From positions 71,514 to 135,513 of the forward strand of contig NZ_JOHS01000019.1 of the NCBI RefSeq assembly GCF_000725625.1: a stretch of DNA of 64,000 nucleotides, read 5' to 3'. The stretch comes from Streptomyces sp. NRRL F-6676 (GTDB taxonomy: Bacteria; Actinomycetota; Actinomycetes; Streptomycetales; Streptomycetaceae). Positions 1 to 8,429 of this stretch are shown piece by piece (the first letter of the stretch is position 1; each line of letters opens with the position of its first letter). The translations under genes and the position numbers were made by a program. The notes below the pieces were generated by a model. The model saw only the letters and a program-made list of their open reading frames with translations, ran no database searches and was not told where the DNA came from.

Positions 1-1073
1 ACCGCGCGGGCATCGGCGGCGACCAGGTGCAGTACGTGATCATGGGCCAGGTGCTCCAGGCCGGGGCGGGCCAGATCCCGGCGCGGCAGGCCGCGGTCAA
101 GGCGGGCATCCCGATGAGCGTCCCGGCGCTCACCGTCAACAAGGTGTGCCTGTCCGGCCTCGACGCCATCGCGCTCGCCGACCAGCTGATCCGCGCCGGC
201 GAGTTCGACATCGTCGTCGCCGGCGGCCAGGAGTCCATGACCAACGCCCCGCATCTGCTGCCGAAGTCCCGCGAGGGCTACAAGTACGGCGCCGTCCAGA
301 TGCTCGACGCCATGGCGTACGACGGCCTCACCGACTCCTTCGAGAACATCGCCATGGGCGAGTCCACCGAGAAGCACAACACCCGGCTCGGCATCGCCCG
401 CGAGGCGCAGGACGAGATCGCCGCCCTCTCCCACCAGCGGGCCGCCGCCGCCCAGAAGAACGGCCTGTTCGAGGCCGAGATCACCCCCGTGGAGATCCCG
501 CAGCGCAAGGGCGAGCCGGTCGTCTTCAGCGAGGACGAGGGCATTCGGCCCGAGACGACCGCCGAGTCGCTCGGCAAGCTGCGCCCCGCGTTCAGCAAGG
601 ACGGCACGATCACCGCGGGCTCGTCCTCGCAGATCTCCGACGGGGCCGCGGCCGTCGTCGTGATGAGCAGGGCCAAGGCGGAGGAGCTGGGCCTGGAGTG
701 GATCGCCGAGATCGGCGCCCATGGCAATGTGGCGGGGCCGGACAACTCCTTGCAGTCCCAGCCGTCGAACGCGATCCGCCACGCGCTCGGCAAGGAGGGC
801 CTGGAGGTCGGCGACCTCGACCTCATCGAGATCAACGAGGCCTTCGCGGCCGTCGCCGTCCAGTCAATGAAGGACCTGGGGATCTCCTCCGAAAAGGTGA
901 ATGTGAACGGTGGCGCGATCGCGCTCGGCCACCCCATCGGCATGTCCGGCGCACGGCTCGTTCTGCACCTGGCGCTGGAGCTGAAGCGGCGCGGCGGCGG
1001 GGTCGGCGCGGCGGCGCTGTGCGGCGGCGGCGGCCAGGGCGACGCGCTGATCCTGCGGGTGCGGGGCGCCTGA
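1..1073 (+). CDS. Acetyl-CoA C-acetyltransferase (thiolase), 5' end outside the window
   Basis: Thiolase condensing or cleaving acetoacetyl-CoA in acyl-CoA metabolism. The frame is open from base 3, so the start and roughly the first 45 residues lie upstream. The nucleophilic Cys is in [12 protein letters not shown] near the start; the C-terminal half has NEAFAAV, the catalytic-His motif [11 protein letters not shown] and the second-Cys loop [12 protein letters not shown]. All family motifs expected in the visible part are present. The stop is followed 65 bases later by meaB on the same strand, so the two may be co-transcribed. In S. coelicolor I recall this pair as SCO5399-SCO5400. Whether it favours acetoacetyl-CoA or longer substrates cannot be read from the sequence. 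Confidence 0.93.
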   Translation, partial: RAGIGGDQVQYVIMGQVLQAGAGQIPARQAAVKAGIPMSVPALTVNKVCLSGLDAIALADQLIRAGEFDIVVAGGQESMTNAPHLLPKSREGYKYGAVQMLDAMAYDGLTDSFENIAMGESTEKHNTRLGIAREAQDEIAALSHQRAAAAQKNGLFEAEITPVEIPQRKGEPVVFSEDEGIRPETTAESLGKLRPAFSKDGTITAGSSSQISDGAAAVVVMSRAKAEELGLEWIAEIGAHGNVAGPDNSLQSQPSNAIRHALGKEGLEVGDLDLIEINEAFAAVAVQSMKDLGISSEKVNVNGGAIALGHPIGMSGARLVLHLALELKRRGGGVGAAALCGGGGQGDALILRVRGA

Positions 1074-1138
1074 CACCTGTAGGTCTGTTCCTGTCCGGGC
1101 CCGCGGGGTCTGAGACGCATGTCTGAAACGGAGTCGTG

Positions 1139-2095
1139 ATGCAGGACGTCGCCACGCTGGTCGCCCAGGCGAGGGAGGGCCGGCCGCGTGCCGTGGCCCG
1201 GCTGATCTCCCTGGTGGAGGGGGCGTCCCCGCAGCTCAGGGAGGTCATGGCCGCGCTCGCCCCGCTGACCGGCGGGGCGTACGTGGTGGGGCTCACGGGG
1301 TCGCCGGGCGTCGGCAAGTCGACGTCCACGTCGGCGCTGGTCACCGCGTACCGCAGGGCCGGGAAGCGGGTCGGCGTGCTCGCCGTCGACCCGTCCTCGC
1401 CGTTCTCCGGGGGCGCGCTCCTCGGCGACCGGGTGCGCATGTCGGAGCATGCCTCCGACCCCGGCGTGTACATCCGTTCGATGGCGACCCGTGGGCACCT
1501 GGGCGGTCTCGCCTGGGCCGCGCCCCAGGCGATCCGGGTGCTGGACGCGGCGGGCTGCGAGGTGATCCTCGTCGAGACGGTGGGCGTCGGGCAGTCGGAG
1601 GTGGAGATCGCCTCGCAGGCCGACACGTCGGTGGTGCTGCTGGCGCCCGGGATGGGCGACGGCATCCAGGCCGCCAAGGCGGGCATCCTCGAGATCGGCG
1701 ACGTCTACGTCGTCAACAAGGCCGACCGCGACGGCGCCGACGCGACGGCCCGCGAGCTGAACCACATGCTGGGCCTCGGCGAGGCACGGGGCCCGGGCGA
1801 CTGGCGCCCCCCGATCGTCAAGACGGTCGCGGCCCGGGGCGAGGGCGTCGAGGAGGTCGTCGAGGCACTGGAGAAACACCGGGCCTGGATGGAGGAGCGC
1901 GGCGTCCTCGCCGACCGCCGCCGGGCCCGCGCGGCCCGCGAGGTCGAGACCATCGCGGTCACGGCGCTCCGGGAACGCATCGGCGACCTGCATGGTGACA
2001 GGCGCCTGAGCGCGCTGGCGGACAGGATCGTAGGGGGCGAGCTGGACCCCTACGGGGCGGCGGACGAACTGGTGGAGGGGCTGGTCGGGGGGTAG
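1139..2095 (+). CDS. meaB: MeaB/ArgK-type GTPase chaperone of B12-dependent acyl-CoA mutase
   Basis: G3E-family P-loop GTPase that gates cobalamin loading and protects methylmalonyl- or isobutyryl-CoA mutase. It has Walker A GSPGVGKST (about 54-62), the switch motif ETVGVGQSE (about 146-154) and base-specificity motif NKAD (about 193-196). Its length of 318 residues is normal for the family. GTG at 1136 and ATG at 1139 are both in frame; GGAG at 1130-1133 is only 2 bases from the GTG but 5 from the ATG, so ATG is preferred. The likely clients are the IcmA encoded 8.6 kb downstream and a methylmalonyl-CoA mutase elsewhere. Confidence 0.92.
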   Translation: MQDVATLVAQAREGRPRAVARLISLVEGASPQLREVMAALAPLTGGAYVVGLTGSPGVGKSTSTSALVTAYRRAGKRVGVLAVDPSSPFSGGALLGDRVRMSEHASDPGVYIRSMATRGHLGGLAWAAPQAIRVLDAAGCEVILVETVGVGQSEVEIASQADTSVVLLAPGMGDGIQAAKAGILEIGDVYVVNKADRDGADATARELNHMLGLGEARGPGDWRPPIVKTVAARGEGVEEVVEALEKHRAWMEERGVLADRRRARAAREVETIAVTALRERIGDLHGDRRLSALADRIVGGELDPYGAADELVEGLVGG

Positions 2096-2247
2096 GCGCG
2101 GGAGAGTTCGCGGGGTCGGTCGCAGGGCGGCCGCGGGCGGGTGCGTGGTCGTTCGCGCCCGGTGTGGCCACGTCGCGGATCGGCACGGTCCCGCGCCCTT
2201 GACGGGGCGCGGTACGTCCATCGGTACCGGCCCGTCGACGGCTGCCG

Positions 2248-2943
2248 TTACAGGCTCAGCAGCAGGTCCCGTACCGCTGCGGGTTCGGACAGGAACGGGT
2301 GGTGGCCGGTGTCGAGTTCGACGACCTTGCCGGCCCGGCGGGCGTACTCGCGTTGCAGGTGCGGCGGGGTGCCCCGGTCCTGGGCGCAGACCAGGTAGGT
2401 CGAGGGCACCTGCTGCCACGCCGCCGCCCCGACCGGCTGTCCGGTGACCCGCACGCTCTGCCGGGCGAGGTGGTCCGCCGCCCGCGCACGGACCTCGGCG
2501 TCGCAGTCGTGCAGGAAGGTGCCCACGAGCAGTTCGGGGCGGACCCCGAAGGTGCCGGCGCCGGGGTCGACGTCAAGGAACGGGGCGGGCCCGTCGGCCC
2601 CGAAGTCCGACAGGCGCTGCCCGACCTCGGGCAGGTAGCTGGAGACCAGCACCAGATGGCGTACCGACCCGACGCCCGCGGCGGCTTCCGCGGTGACGAT
2701 GCCGCCGTAGCTGTGGGCGACCACGACGGTCGGCTCGTCGCCGTCCAGCAGTACCTGCCGCACCGCCGCCACGTCCTCCGGCAGCCCCGGGCCGTCGGCG
2801 CCCGCGGGAAGCTCCGCCTCACCGCAGCTCGGCAGCGCCGGAGCCACACTCGGCACTCCTCGCTCCCGCAGCAGCCCGGCGGTGCGGTGCCACCACCAGG
2901 ACCCGTCCCGCACGCATGCGCCATGCACGAACACGACCCTCAT
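2248..2943 (-). CDS. Alpha/beta hydrolase, EstC-like
   Basis: Small serine hydrolase (231 residues) without a signal peptide, so cytoplasmic. The N-terminal VFVHGA supplies the oxyanion-hole strand, AHSYGG contains the nucleophile (about Ser78), CAQDRGTP fits the acid loop and DTGHHPF the catalytic His. This set resembles the EstC/salicylate-esterase-like group of short hydrolases. GTG at 2949 is also in frame, but the GGAGG motif has proper spacing only to the ATG at 2943. It is divergent from a TetR regulator across 112 bases, which is the likely local repressor. The substrate is unknown. Confidence 0.85.
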   Translation of the reverse strand: MRVVFVHGACVRDGSWWWHRTAGLLRERGVPSVAPALPSCGEAELPAGADGPGLPEDVAAVRQVLLDGDEPTVVVAHSYGGIVTAEAAAGVGSVRHLVLVSSYLPEVGQRLSDFGADGPAPFLDVDPGAGTFGVRPELLVGTFLHDCDAEVRARAADHLARQSVRVTGQPVGAAAWQQVPSTYLVCAQDRGTPPHLQREYARRAGKVVELDTGHHPFLSEPAAVRDLLLSL

Positions 2944-3055
2944 CGCCACCTCCGCGTCTGTCCCGGCTGCCGCCCCGTTCCGGCCGGCCCGGCTGTCCGG
3001 CCGTCTCGGCCGCCCTCTCGATCAACGGTAGACGTAGCCGTCGTTACGCGAAAAG

Positions 3056-3697
3056 ATGGACCGCATGGGCAGACGACCGCAGCCGCACATCAAGGACAGG
3101 CTCCTGGACGCCTGCGTCGATCACGCCCTCGCGCACGGTCTTCCCGACCGGCTCGAGCCGCTCGCCACCGCCACCGGCACCTCGGCCCGCATGCTGCTCT
3201 ACCACTTCGGCACCCGCGACGCCCTGTTGCGGGCCGTCCTCGGGCGTGCGCGGCAACGTCAGCTCGACACATGGGGCGACCTCCTGCGGGCGCGGTCCGA
3301 CGAGCCCTACACCGTCACCCTGGAGCGCGCCTGGGCCTCGATCACCGGCGCGGAGGGGCGACCGTACCTGCGGATGTTCGGCCGGCTGCGCGAGAGTACG
3401 GAGCAGCAGTTGTGGCCCGGCTTCCGGCGCACCGCCACGACCGACTGGCTGGGGCCGCTCGAGGACGGTCTGCGCGGCACCGGCCGGCCGGAGCTGGCCA
3501 CGCTCGTCCTCGCCGTCATCCGCGGTCTTCTCATGGACCTCGACGCCACCGCCGACACCGCCCGCGCGGACCGGGCCTTCCACGAGTTCCTCGCCTCGTT
3601 CGCGCACCTGGCCGACGGTGACCGCTCAACCGGCCACCGCCGCCGGCAAACCGTCGGCAGCGGCCCGGCCGCCACCGAGGCGGCGTCCGGCCCCTAG
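3056..3697 (+). CDS. TetR-family transcriptional regulator
   Basis: 213-residue TetR-type regulator. The N-terminal three-helix DNA-binding domain ends with the typical recognition-helix pattern TSARMLLYHFGTRDALL (about 45-62), followed by an all-helical ligand domain. ATG at 3056 and ATG at 3065 are both possible; neither has a strong ribosome site. It is divergent from the alpha/beta hydrolase at 2248-2943 and probably controls it and itself, though I found no clear palindrome in the 112-base gap. The Arg/Pro-rich C-terminal tail is low complexity. Confidence 0.85.
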   Translation: MDRMGRRPQPHIKDRLLDACVDHALAHGLPDRLEPLATATGTSARMLLYHFGTRDALLRAVLGRARQRQLDTWGDLLRARSDEPYTVTLERAWASITGAEGRPYLRMFGRLRESTEQQLWPGFRRTATTDWLGPLEDGLRGTGRPELATLVLAVIRGLLMDLDATADTARADRAFHEFLASFAHLADGDRSTGHRRRQTVGSGPAATEAASGP

Positions 3698-3776
3698 GGC
3701 CGGCGCCGGGGCGGCGTCCCGCCCATGGCCCCGCGTCGCCCGCCGGTGAGTCCGAGAGGCGCGCGACGCGGGACCG

Positions 3777-4253
3777 TCACGGCTTGCCGCGCTGCGTCCG
3801 CAGCTGCTCCGCGACCGGCCGCAGCGCCTTGTGCAGCTGCTCCAGGTCCTCCTGCGACAGCAGATCGATGAAGTGGCGTCGGACGGAGGCGACGTGGTGC
3901 GGCGCCACCTTCTGCATCATGTCCATGCCATGCTCGGTCAGCACCGCGAAGAGTCCGCGGCGGTCGGACTCGCAGTTCTCGCGCCGCACCAGGTCGGCGT
4001 TCTCCATGCGGGTGATCTGGTGCGAGAGCCGGCTCTTGGACTGGAGGGTGGCGGCCGCGAGGTCGCTCATCCGCATCCGTACGCCCTCCGACTCGGAGAG
4101 GTTCACCAGGATCTCGTAGTCGTTGATCGTCAGGCCGAACGGCTGTAGATCCTTCTCGAGCTGGTACGTCAACAGCCTGTTGACCTCCAGGTGGGTGCGC
4201 CAGGCGCACTGCTCCGCATCGGTCAGCCAGCGGGTGGCCGTCTCGGTCTCCAT
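3777..4253 (-). CDS. absC: MarR-family regulator, AbsC-like
   Basis: 158-residue MarR regulator with a dimerisation helix (RTHLEVNRLLTYQLEKDL), winged helix-turn-helix MRMSDLAAATLQSKSRLSHQ and the wing sequence RRENCESDRRG. The sequence and position (between meaB and icmA, next to three AIM24 genes) match what I remember of AbsC, SCO5405 of S. coelicolor, a zinc-responsive regulator needed for actinorhodin and prodiginine production under zinc limitation. The symbol rests on that recollection. A short inverted repeat lies 11 bases upstream of the start (4265-4275) and could be an autoregulatory site. Confidence 0.85.
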   Translation of the reverse strand: METETATRWLTDAEQCAWRTHLEVNRLLTYQLEKDLQPFGLTINDYEILVNLSESEGVRMRMSDLAAATLQSKSRLSHQITRMENADLVRRENCESDRRGLFAVLTEHGMDMMQKVAPHHVASVRRHFIDLLSQEDLEQLHKALRPVAEQLRTQRGKP

Positions 4254-4264
4254 GGATGAAGTCT

Positions 4265-4275
4265 ACCTAAAAGGT
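4265..4275. promoter_or_regulatory. Short inverted repeat upstream of absC
   Basis: ACCTAAAAGGT has 4-bp arms around a 3-base centre, 11 bases upstream of the MarR start codon in an otherwise AT-richer stretch. MarR proteins commonly autoregulate through such sites; no binding evidence is visible, and the arms are short. Confidence 0.35.
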
Positions 4276-4350
4276 TGAATGACGAACTAGTGAGGGGTGG
4301 TGACGTGCGTCAACGAGTACGCGCACCCGTTCGACGTCACCCTCCGCAGA

Positions 4351-5160
4351 CTACCGCTCACAGCCCGAAGCGACACGCTGGAGATCACCGAGCTGTCCGG
4401 GAAGGCGCGGTGATCCCGCCCCCTGCCCCTGACCCCCCGGCGCCCCGCCCCCGCCCGGCACGCCCGGCTCCGACGGCACCGCCCCCGTCGCCTGCTCCGC
4501 CATCAGCGCCTCGGAGGACTGCAACAGCACCGTGCCCGCCCCCACGAACTCGAACTGGTGCTCCTCCCCGGAGGCCCCGCCGATCCCCGTCATCGCACGT
4601 AGACCGCCCATCACCCCCGTCAGATAGCCGTGGTCGTAGTGGTGGCAGGGAGAGGGGCAGTCGGCCCAGCCGACCAGCGCCTGCGGGTCCACCCGGATCG
4701 GCGGCTCCATGAACACCACCGGACCGTTGGAGGCCGCCACGAACTTGCCCGTGCCGATGAGCGTCAGGAACCCCGGAACGATCGACTGCTTCAGCGCGAG
4801 AGTTGGCTGAAAAGCGAGAAGATTGCCCGAGCGAATGGTCAGATTGCCGTCCTCCAGGTCATACGAGTTGACGTCGAAGGCCCGGTCGGCCAGGAGCATC
4901 TTGCCCGAGCCCTCCGCCACCACCCAGTCGCTCGCGTGCAAAGGCGAATGGAACGACGTACGCACCAGACGGTCCAGCCGGCCGTGCCCGATGCCGTTGA
5001 AGTCGATCGACCCGTAGTAGGCGATCATCTTCCCCTTTTGCAGGAACCACTGACCGCCCTTGAGCTCCACGCAGAAGGTGTACGCGTTGACGTTGTCGTC
5101 CACCGGCAGCGTCATGGGGTCGTACACCACCGGCCCGCCGGGCATTCCGTAGCCGCTCAC
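4351..5160 (-). CDS. AIM24-family protein, third gene of a tandem trio
   Basis: 269-residue AIM24 (DUF124/TIGR00266) protein. These beta-rich proteins have repeated hydrophobic glycine-containing strands; bacterial function is unknown, and the yeast relative is a mitochondrial inner-membrane organiser. Recognisable segments are FCVELKGGQWFLQKGKMIAYYG, a central LFxGTGKFV-like strand and EFVGAGTVLLQSSE near the end, then a Gly/Pro-rich tail. The start is GTG, overlapping the previous gene's stop by 4 bases, so translation is coupled. It has no signal peptide or membrane segment. The C-terminal tail is close to absC and is the least conserved part. Confidence 0.85.
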   Translation of the reverse strand: MSGYGMPGGPVVYDPMTLPVDDNVNAYTFCVELKGGQWFLQKGKMIAYYGSIDFNGIGHGRLDRLVRTSFHSPLHASDWVVAEGSGKMLLADRAFDVNSYDLEDGNLTIRSGNLLAFQPTLALKQSIVPGFLTLIGTGKFVAASNGPVVFMEPPIRVDPQALVGWADCPSPCHHYDHGYLTGVMGGLRAMTGIGGASGEEHQFEFVGAGTVLLQSSEALMAEQATGAVPSEPGVPGGGGAPGGQGQGAGSPRLPGQLGDLQRVASGCER

Positions 5161-5807
5161 AGCTTCTCCTCCGAGGCCTGCACATACACCGAGCCACTGC
5201 CGCTCAGCTCCAACTGGAAGGCCTCGCCCGAGCCGCGGCCCACCATGTCCCGCCAGCCCAGCGCCGTCGACAGCTTGTTGCGCACGTCCCCGTGGTGGGC
5301 GACGTAGGCCTGCGGGTCCACATGGACCGGGCGCTGCGGGGTGATCGGCACCTCGAACACCCCGCCGTGCGCCATCACCGCCACCGCGCCGTGCCCCTTC
5401 AGACTCGTGGTGAACAGGCCCTGCCCGGTGACCTGCCCGCGCACCATGCCCATCACCCCGCCCTGCGAGCCCAGGAACACCGTGCCCTGCTGGAGCGCGC
5501 CGTCGAAGGCGAGCAGCCGGTCCGCCTCCACGTACAGCGTGTCCCCGGCGAGCTGGATCACCTGGACGTGATGGCCGCCGTGCCCGAACAGCACCGTGCC
5601 GCTGCCCTCCACCGTCATCAGCGGTGTCGCCTCGTTGGCCACCCGGCGGCCGATCATCGACATCAGCCCGCCCTGACCGCCCTGCACATTGGGCGTGAAG
5701 GACACCTCCCCCTTGTACGCGAGCATCGCGCCGCGCTGGCTGAACAGCCGTTGCCCCGGCGCCACCGTCGCCTCGACCATCTTCGAGTTGATCTCACGGA
5801 ACGGCAT
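5157..5807 (-). CDS. AIM24-family protein, middle gene of the trio
   Basis: 216-residue AIM24-family protein beginning MPFREINSKMVEATV. The ATG at 5807 is chosen because a GGGGG ribosome site (5817-5821) stands 9 bases upstream; the alternative ATG at 5816 would have no spacing. It lies 1 base after the stop of the upstream paralogue and overlaps the next by 4 bases, giving a tightly coupled three-gene operon. Similarity to its neighbours (GLFTTSLKGHGAV, HVDPQAYVAHHGDV, GSGSVYVQASE) shows they arose by tandem duplication. No catalytic motif is apparent. Confidence 0.87.
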   Translation of the reverse strand: MPFREINSKMVEATVAPGQRLFSQRGAMLAYKGEVSFTPNVQGGQGGLMSMIGRRVANEATPLMTVEGSGTVLFGHGGHHVQVIQLAGDTLYVEADRLLAFDGALQQGTVFLGSQGGVMGMVRGQVTGQGLFTTSLKGHGAVAVMAHGGVFEVPITPQRPVHVDPQAYVAHHGDVRNKLSTALGWRDMVGRGSGEAFQLELSGSGSVYVQASEEKL

Positions 5808-5808
5808 G

Positions 5809-6447
5809 TCACACATCCCCCGCGATCGTGTTCCGCTCGCTCGGCTGCACATACACCAGGCCGTCCCCCTCGAACCGGATCTGGAACGCCTCGCCGCCGC
5901 CCTCGCCCATGAACGTGCGGAACGTCACCCCCGACTGGAAGGACTGCCGGACGTTCCCCTGGTGCGCGATGTACGCCCCCGGGTCCACCGTCAGCGGATA
6001 CTGCGCGCTCACCCGCAGTACCACCGCCGGGCCGTCCGACAGCAGCGCCGCCTGCCCGTGCCCCTCCACCGTCGTGGTGAACAGCCCGTTGCCCTGCGAG
6101 GCGCCGCGCAGCCCCGTGAACGTCGTCCCCGTGCGCAGGCCGGCGTCCGTGACGAGCAGGTTGCTCGACTCGACGTACAGCGTGTCCCCCCGGAGGGAGA
6201 CGAGATTTATCTCGGAGGCGCGGTCCGCGAACCAGCAGGTGCCGTGCCCGCGTGCCTCCATCACCGTCATCTGCTCGCCGGTGAGCCGCCGGGTCACCAT
6301 CCCCCGCAGGCCCTCACCGCCGCCGCTGAGTTTCTTGAAGGCGATCTGCCCGTCGTACGCGACCATGGAGCCGTTCTTCGCCTTCACGGCGTCGCCGGTC
6401 ATGTCGACGGCCAGCACCTTGCTGCCTTGGAGTCGGAAGGTTGCCAC
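5809..6447 (-). CDS. AIM24-family protein, first gene of the trio
   Basis: 212-residue AIM24-family protein beginning at GTG ([16 protein letters not shown]). A longer open frame exists upstream, but the extra residues do not resemble the family. No ribosome site precedes the GTG, so the transcript may be leaderless or start nearby. Repeated strands [40 protein letters not shown] and [11 protein letters not shown] are shared with the next two genes. The trio reads toward absC. Confidence 0.85.
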   Translation of the reverse strand: MATFRLQGSKVLAVDMTGDAVKAKNGSMVAYDGQIAFKKLSGGGEGLRGMVTRRLTGEQMTVMEARGHGTCWFADRASEINLVSLRGDTLYVESSNLLVTDAGLRTGTTFTGLRGASQGNGLFTTTVEGHGQAALLSDGPAVVLRVSAQYPLTVDPGAYIAHQGNVRQSFQSGVTFRTFMGEGGGEAFQIRFEGDGLVYVQPSERNTIAGDV

Positions 6448-6717
6448 GCTGCGAAGGTAGCCGTCCGACGGGTGGAGACAACACCACCCGTAGGTGGAGT
6501 CCGACCCTGAATCCACCCCTTAAGGGACGCCCGGCCCGCGCCGACGGGCCCGCCCGTCCGCCCGGCGAACGGTGCCCGGCACCCCCTGAAGAAGTGCCCG
6601 GACCCGGCAATGCCAGAATGGGGCAGCGCTTGTGCGCCCGTTCACAAGCCGTCCCGAGCCGTGGCGCCCCCGCGCCGCGCCCGCCCCCGTCATCCGACGT
6701 CTCCCACGAGGTGATCC

Positions 6718-7062
6718 GTGGACATCAAGACCGCCACCGCCCTGCGCCGGCTCCGACTGGTCTCCGCCCCCGAGGCCATCTCCTTCCTGCTCCTCCTCGT
6801 CTGCTCCGTGCTGAAGCGGACCACGGACTTCAACGCGGTACCCGTGATGGGCGCGATCCACGGACTCCTCTTCGTCCTCTACGTGCTCTTCTGGGCCGAC
6901 GCCTGGAACCGGGCCAAGTGGAGCCCGGGCACCGCCGCGCTCTACTTCGTCCTCTCCGTCCTGCCCACCGGCGGCTTCTTCGCCGAGCGCAAGCTGCGCC
7001 GCGAGGCCGAGGACGCGGTGATCGCCGCCCGCGCCCGCCGCGAAGGGGTGGTCGGCGCATGA
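6718..7062 (+). CDS. DUF3817 integral membrane protein
   Basis: 114-residue membrane protein with three hydrophobic segments (about 18-32, 41-58 and 70-86) and the DUF3817 signature region [15 protein letters not shown] plus [12 protein letters not shown]. The start is GTG with GAGGTG upstream. It overlaps the next gene by ATGA. Function of the family is unknown. A second DUF3817 gene is present at 10323-10664. Confidence 0.85.
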   Translation: MDIKTATALRRLRLVSAPEAISFLLLLVCSVLKRTTDFNAVPVMGAIHGLLFVLYVLFWADAWNRAKWSPGTAALYFVLSVLPTGGFFAERKLRREAEDAVIAARARREGVVGA

Positions 7063-7373
7063 TCGTCGCCTTCTCCGTGACGCCCCTGGGCGTCGGCGAG
7101 GACGTGGGGGAGTACGTCGCCGACGCCGTCCGGGTCGTCCGCGCCTCCGGACTGCCGCACCGCACCGACGCCATGTTCACCTCCATCGAGGGCGAGTGGG
7201 ACGAGGTCATGGACGTCGTCAAGCGCGCCGTCGCCGCCGTCGAGAAGCGCGCCCCGCGCGTCTCCCTCGTGCTGAAGGCGGACATCCGCCCGGGTGTCAC
7301 CGACGGCCTCACCAGCAAGGTCGCAACGGTCGAGCGTCACCTCTCGGGGGACCCGGCACCTTCCGGGGACTGA
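7059..7373 (+). CDS. MTH1187-family thiamine-binding protein (DUF77)
   Basis: 104-residue protein of the MTH1187/YkoF-like thiamine-binding family, starting [20 protein letters not shown] and containing [22 protein letters not shown] and [10 protein letters not shown]. These are small ferredoxin-like-fold proteins that bind thiamine or hydroxymethylpyrimidine. It is translationally coupled to the DUF3817 gene. Its 3' end overlaps the convergent ArsR-type gene by 37 bases. No TPP riboswitch precedes the pair. Confidence 0.85.
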   Translation: MIVAFSVTPLGVGEDVGEYVADAVRVVRASGLPHRTDAMFTSIEGEWDEVMDVVKRAVAAVEKRAPRVSLVLKADIRPGVTDGLTSKVATVERHLSGDPAPSGD

Positions 7374-8359
7374 GCCCCGCCGCCCCCCGCCAGCAGCGCG
7401 ATCCCGAGCGGCGTCCGCTCGTACAGCACCTGGTGGCCGTAGCGCCGCGACAGCAGCAGCCCGGCCTCGCGCAGCGTCGCCAGATGCGCCGAGACCGACG
7501 AGGGCGCGAGCCGCAGCCGGTGGGCGAGCACGGTGGTGCCGGCCGGCTCGTCCAGCGCGGCGAGCACGGCCGCCCGGCCGCGCCCCAGCAGCCGTACCAG
7601 CGCGTCCGGCGTCCCCTCGGCCGGCTCCGCCCACAGCCCCCCGATGCCGCGCGCCGGATAGACGAGCGTCGGCTGCCACGGCGGCTCGAACGTACTGACG
7701 ACGTCCGGCCACACGAAGACGCTCGGCATCAGCACGAGCCCCCGCCCGTCGAGACGCCGCTCGTGCTCACCCCGGTACTCGACCGTCAGCGTCCCCGCGT
7801 GCCAGCCGAACCGCCGGTTGATCTCCGGCAGCAGCCCCCCGAGCCCCACCTCCGCCAGCCGCCGCGAATGGAACGCCACGTCGGCCTCCAGCAGCGCCCG
7901 CAGCCGGGGCCAGTCCGGGGCGACGACGGTGTACCAGACCTCCTCCATCGCGTCGGCCAGCTCCCGGACCATCCGCACCGGGTCCGCCAGCCAGGCCCGG
8001 CCGTACGCCGACTCCAGCGCCCCCGGTGTGTCCGCGAGCGAGCGCGCGGTGTCCTCCCACGCCGCCTCCGGATCGGCCGCCCGCACCGCCGCGATCTCCT
8101 CCTCGAACCGGGCCGAGGGCCCGATCGGCGGCGGCGACAGCCAGTCCGGGGTGTGCCCGAAGCGGGGCATCAGCAGCCACAGCGGCGTCAGGTCAAGACG
8201 CGCCACGGCCGGCGCGACCCGGCGCAGCCAGCGCGCGTGGTACCCGTGCCGCTCCGGCCGCTTCAGCGTCCGTACGACGTCCTGCGTCTCCCACAGGGGC
8301 GACACGGCGAACCGGCAGGACAGGAAGTCCTCCTCGGCGAAACGCAGCCGCGAGGGCAC
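7337..8359 (-). CDS. ArsR-type winged-helix regulator with N-terminal DUF5937-like domain
   Basis: 340-residue regulator. The N-terminal 240 residues ([20 protein letters not shown] onward) are of the DUF5937 type found only fused to ArsR helix-turn-helix domains. The C-terminal winged helix includes [39 protein letters not shown]. Two in-frame GTG codons exist; GGGAG at 8366-8370 is spaced 6 bases from the one at 8359. It is divergent from an MFS exporter, with an inverted repeat between them (8375-8390), so it probably represses both. No metal-binding Cys cluster is visible, so the signal is unlikely to be a classical ArsR metal. Confidence 0.82.
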   Translation of the reverse strand: MPSRLRFAEEDFLSCRFAVSPLWETQDVVRTLKRPERHGYHARWLRRVAPAVARLDLTPLWLLMPRFGHTPDWLSPPPIGPSARFEEEIAAVRAADPEAAWEDTARSLADTPGALESAYGRAWLADPVRMVRELADAMEEVWYTVVAPDWPRLRALLEADVAFHSRRLAEVGLGGLLPEINRRFGWHAGTLTVEYRGEHERRLDGRGLVLMPSVFVWPDVVSTFEPPWQPTLVYPARGIGGLWAEPAEGTPDALVRLLGRGRAAVLAALDEPAGTTVLAHRLRLAPSSVSAHLATLREAGLLLSRRYGHQVLYERTPLGIALLAGGGGAQSPEGAGSPER

Positions 8360-8374
8360 GACCACCTCCCAGGA

Positions 8375-8390
8375 TTCGGCGACAGCCGAA
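8375..8390. promoter_or_regulatory. Inverted repeat between ArsR-type regulator and MFS gene
   Basis: TTCGGC-gaca-GCCGAA, perfect 6-bp arms, 15 bases upstream of the regulator start and 39 upstream of the MFS start. Its place between divergent genes suggests the regulator's operator. Confidence 0.5.
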
Positions 8391-8429
8391 ACTCTAGGCG
8401 GCCCGGCGGGTGACGATCACGCTGCCACC

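Noticed and set aside
4302..4415. Small plus-strand open frame of about 37 codons starting at GTG with GGGGTGG upstream
   Set aside because: It overlaps the end of the AIM24 gene antisense and has no recognisable product or independent support.
7374..7450. Terminator between the thiamine-binding gene and the ArsR-type gene
   Set aside because: The two convergent coding regions overlap, and no strong hairpin lies near their ends.
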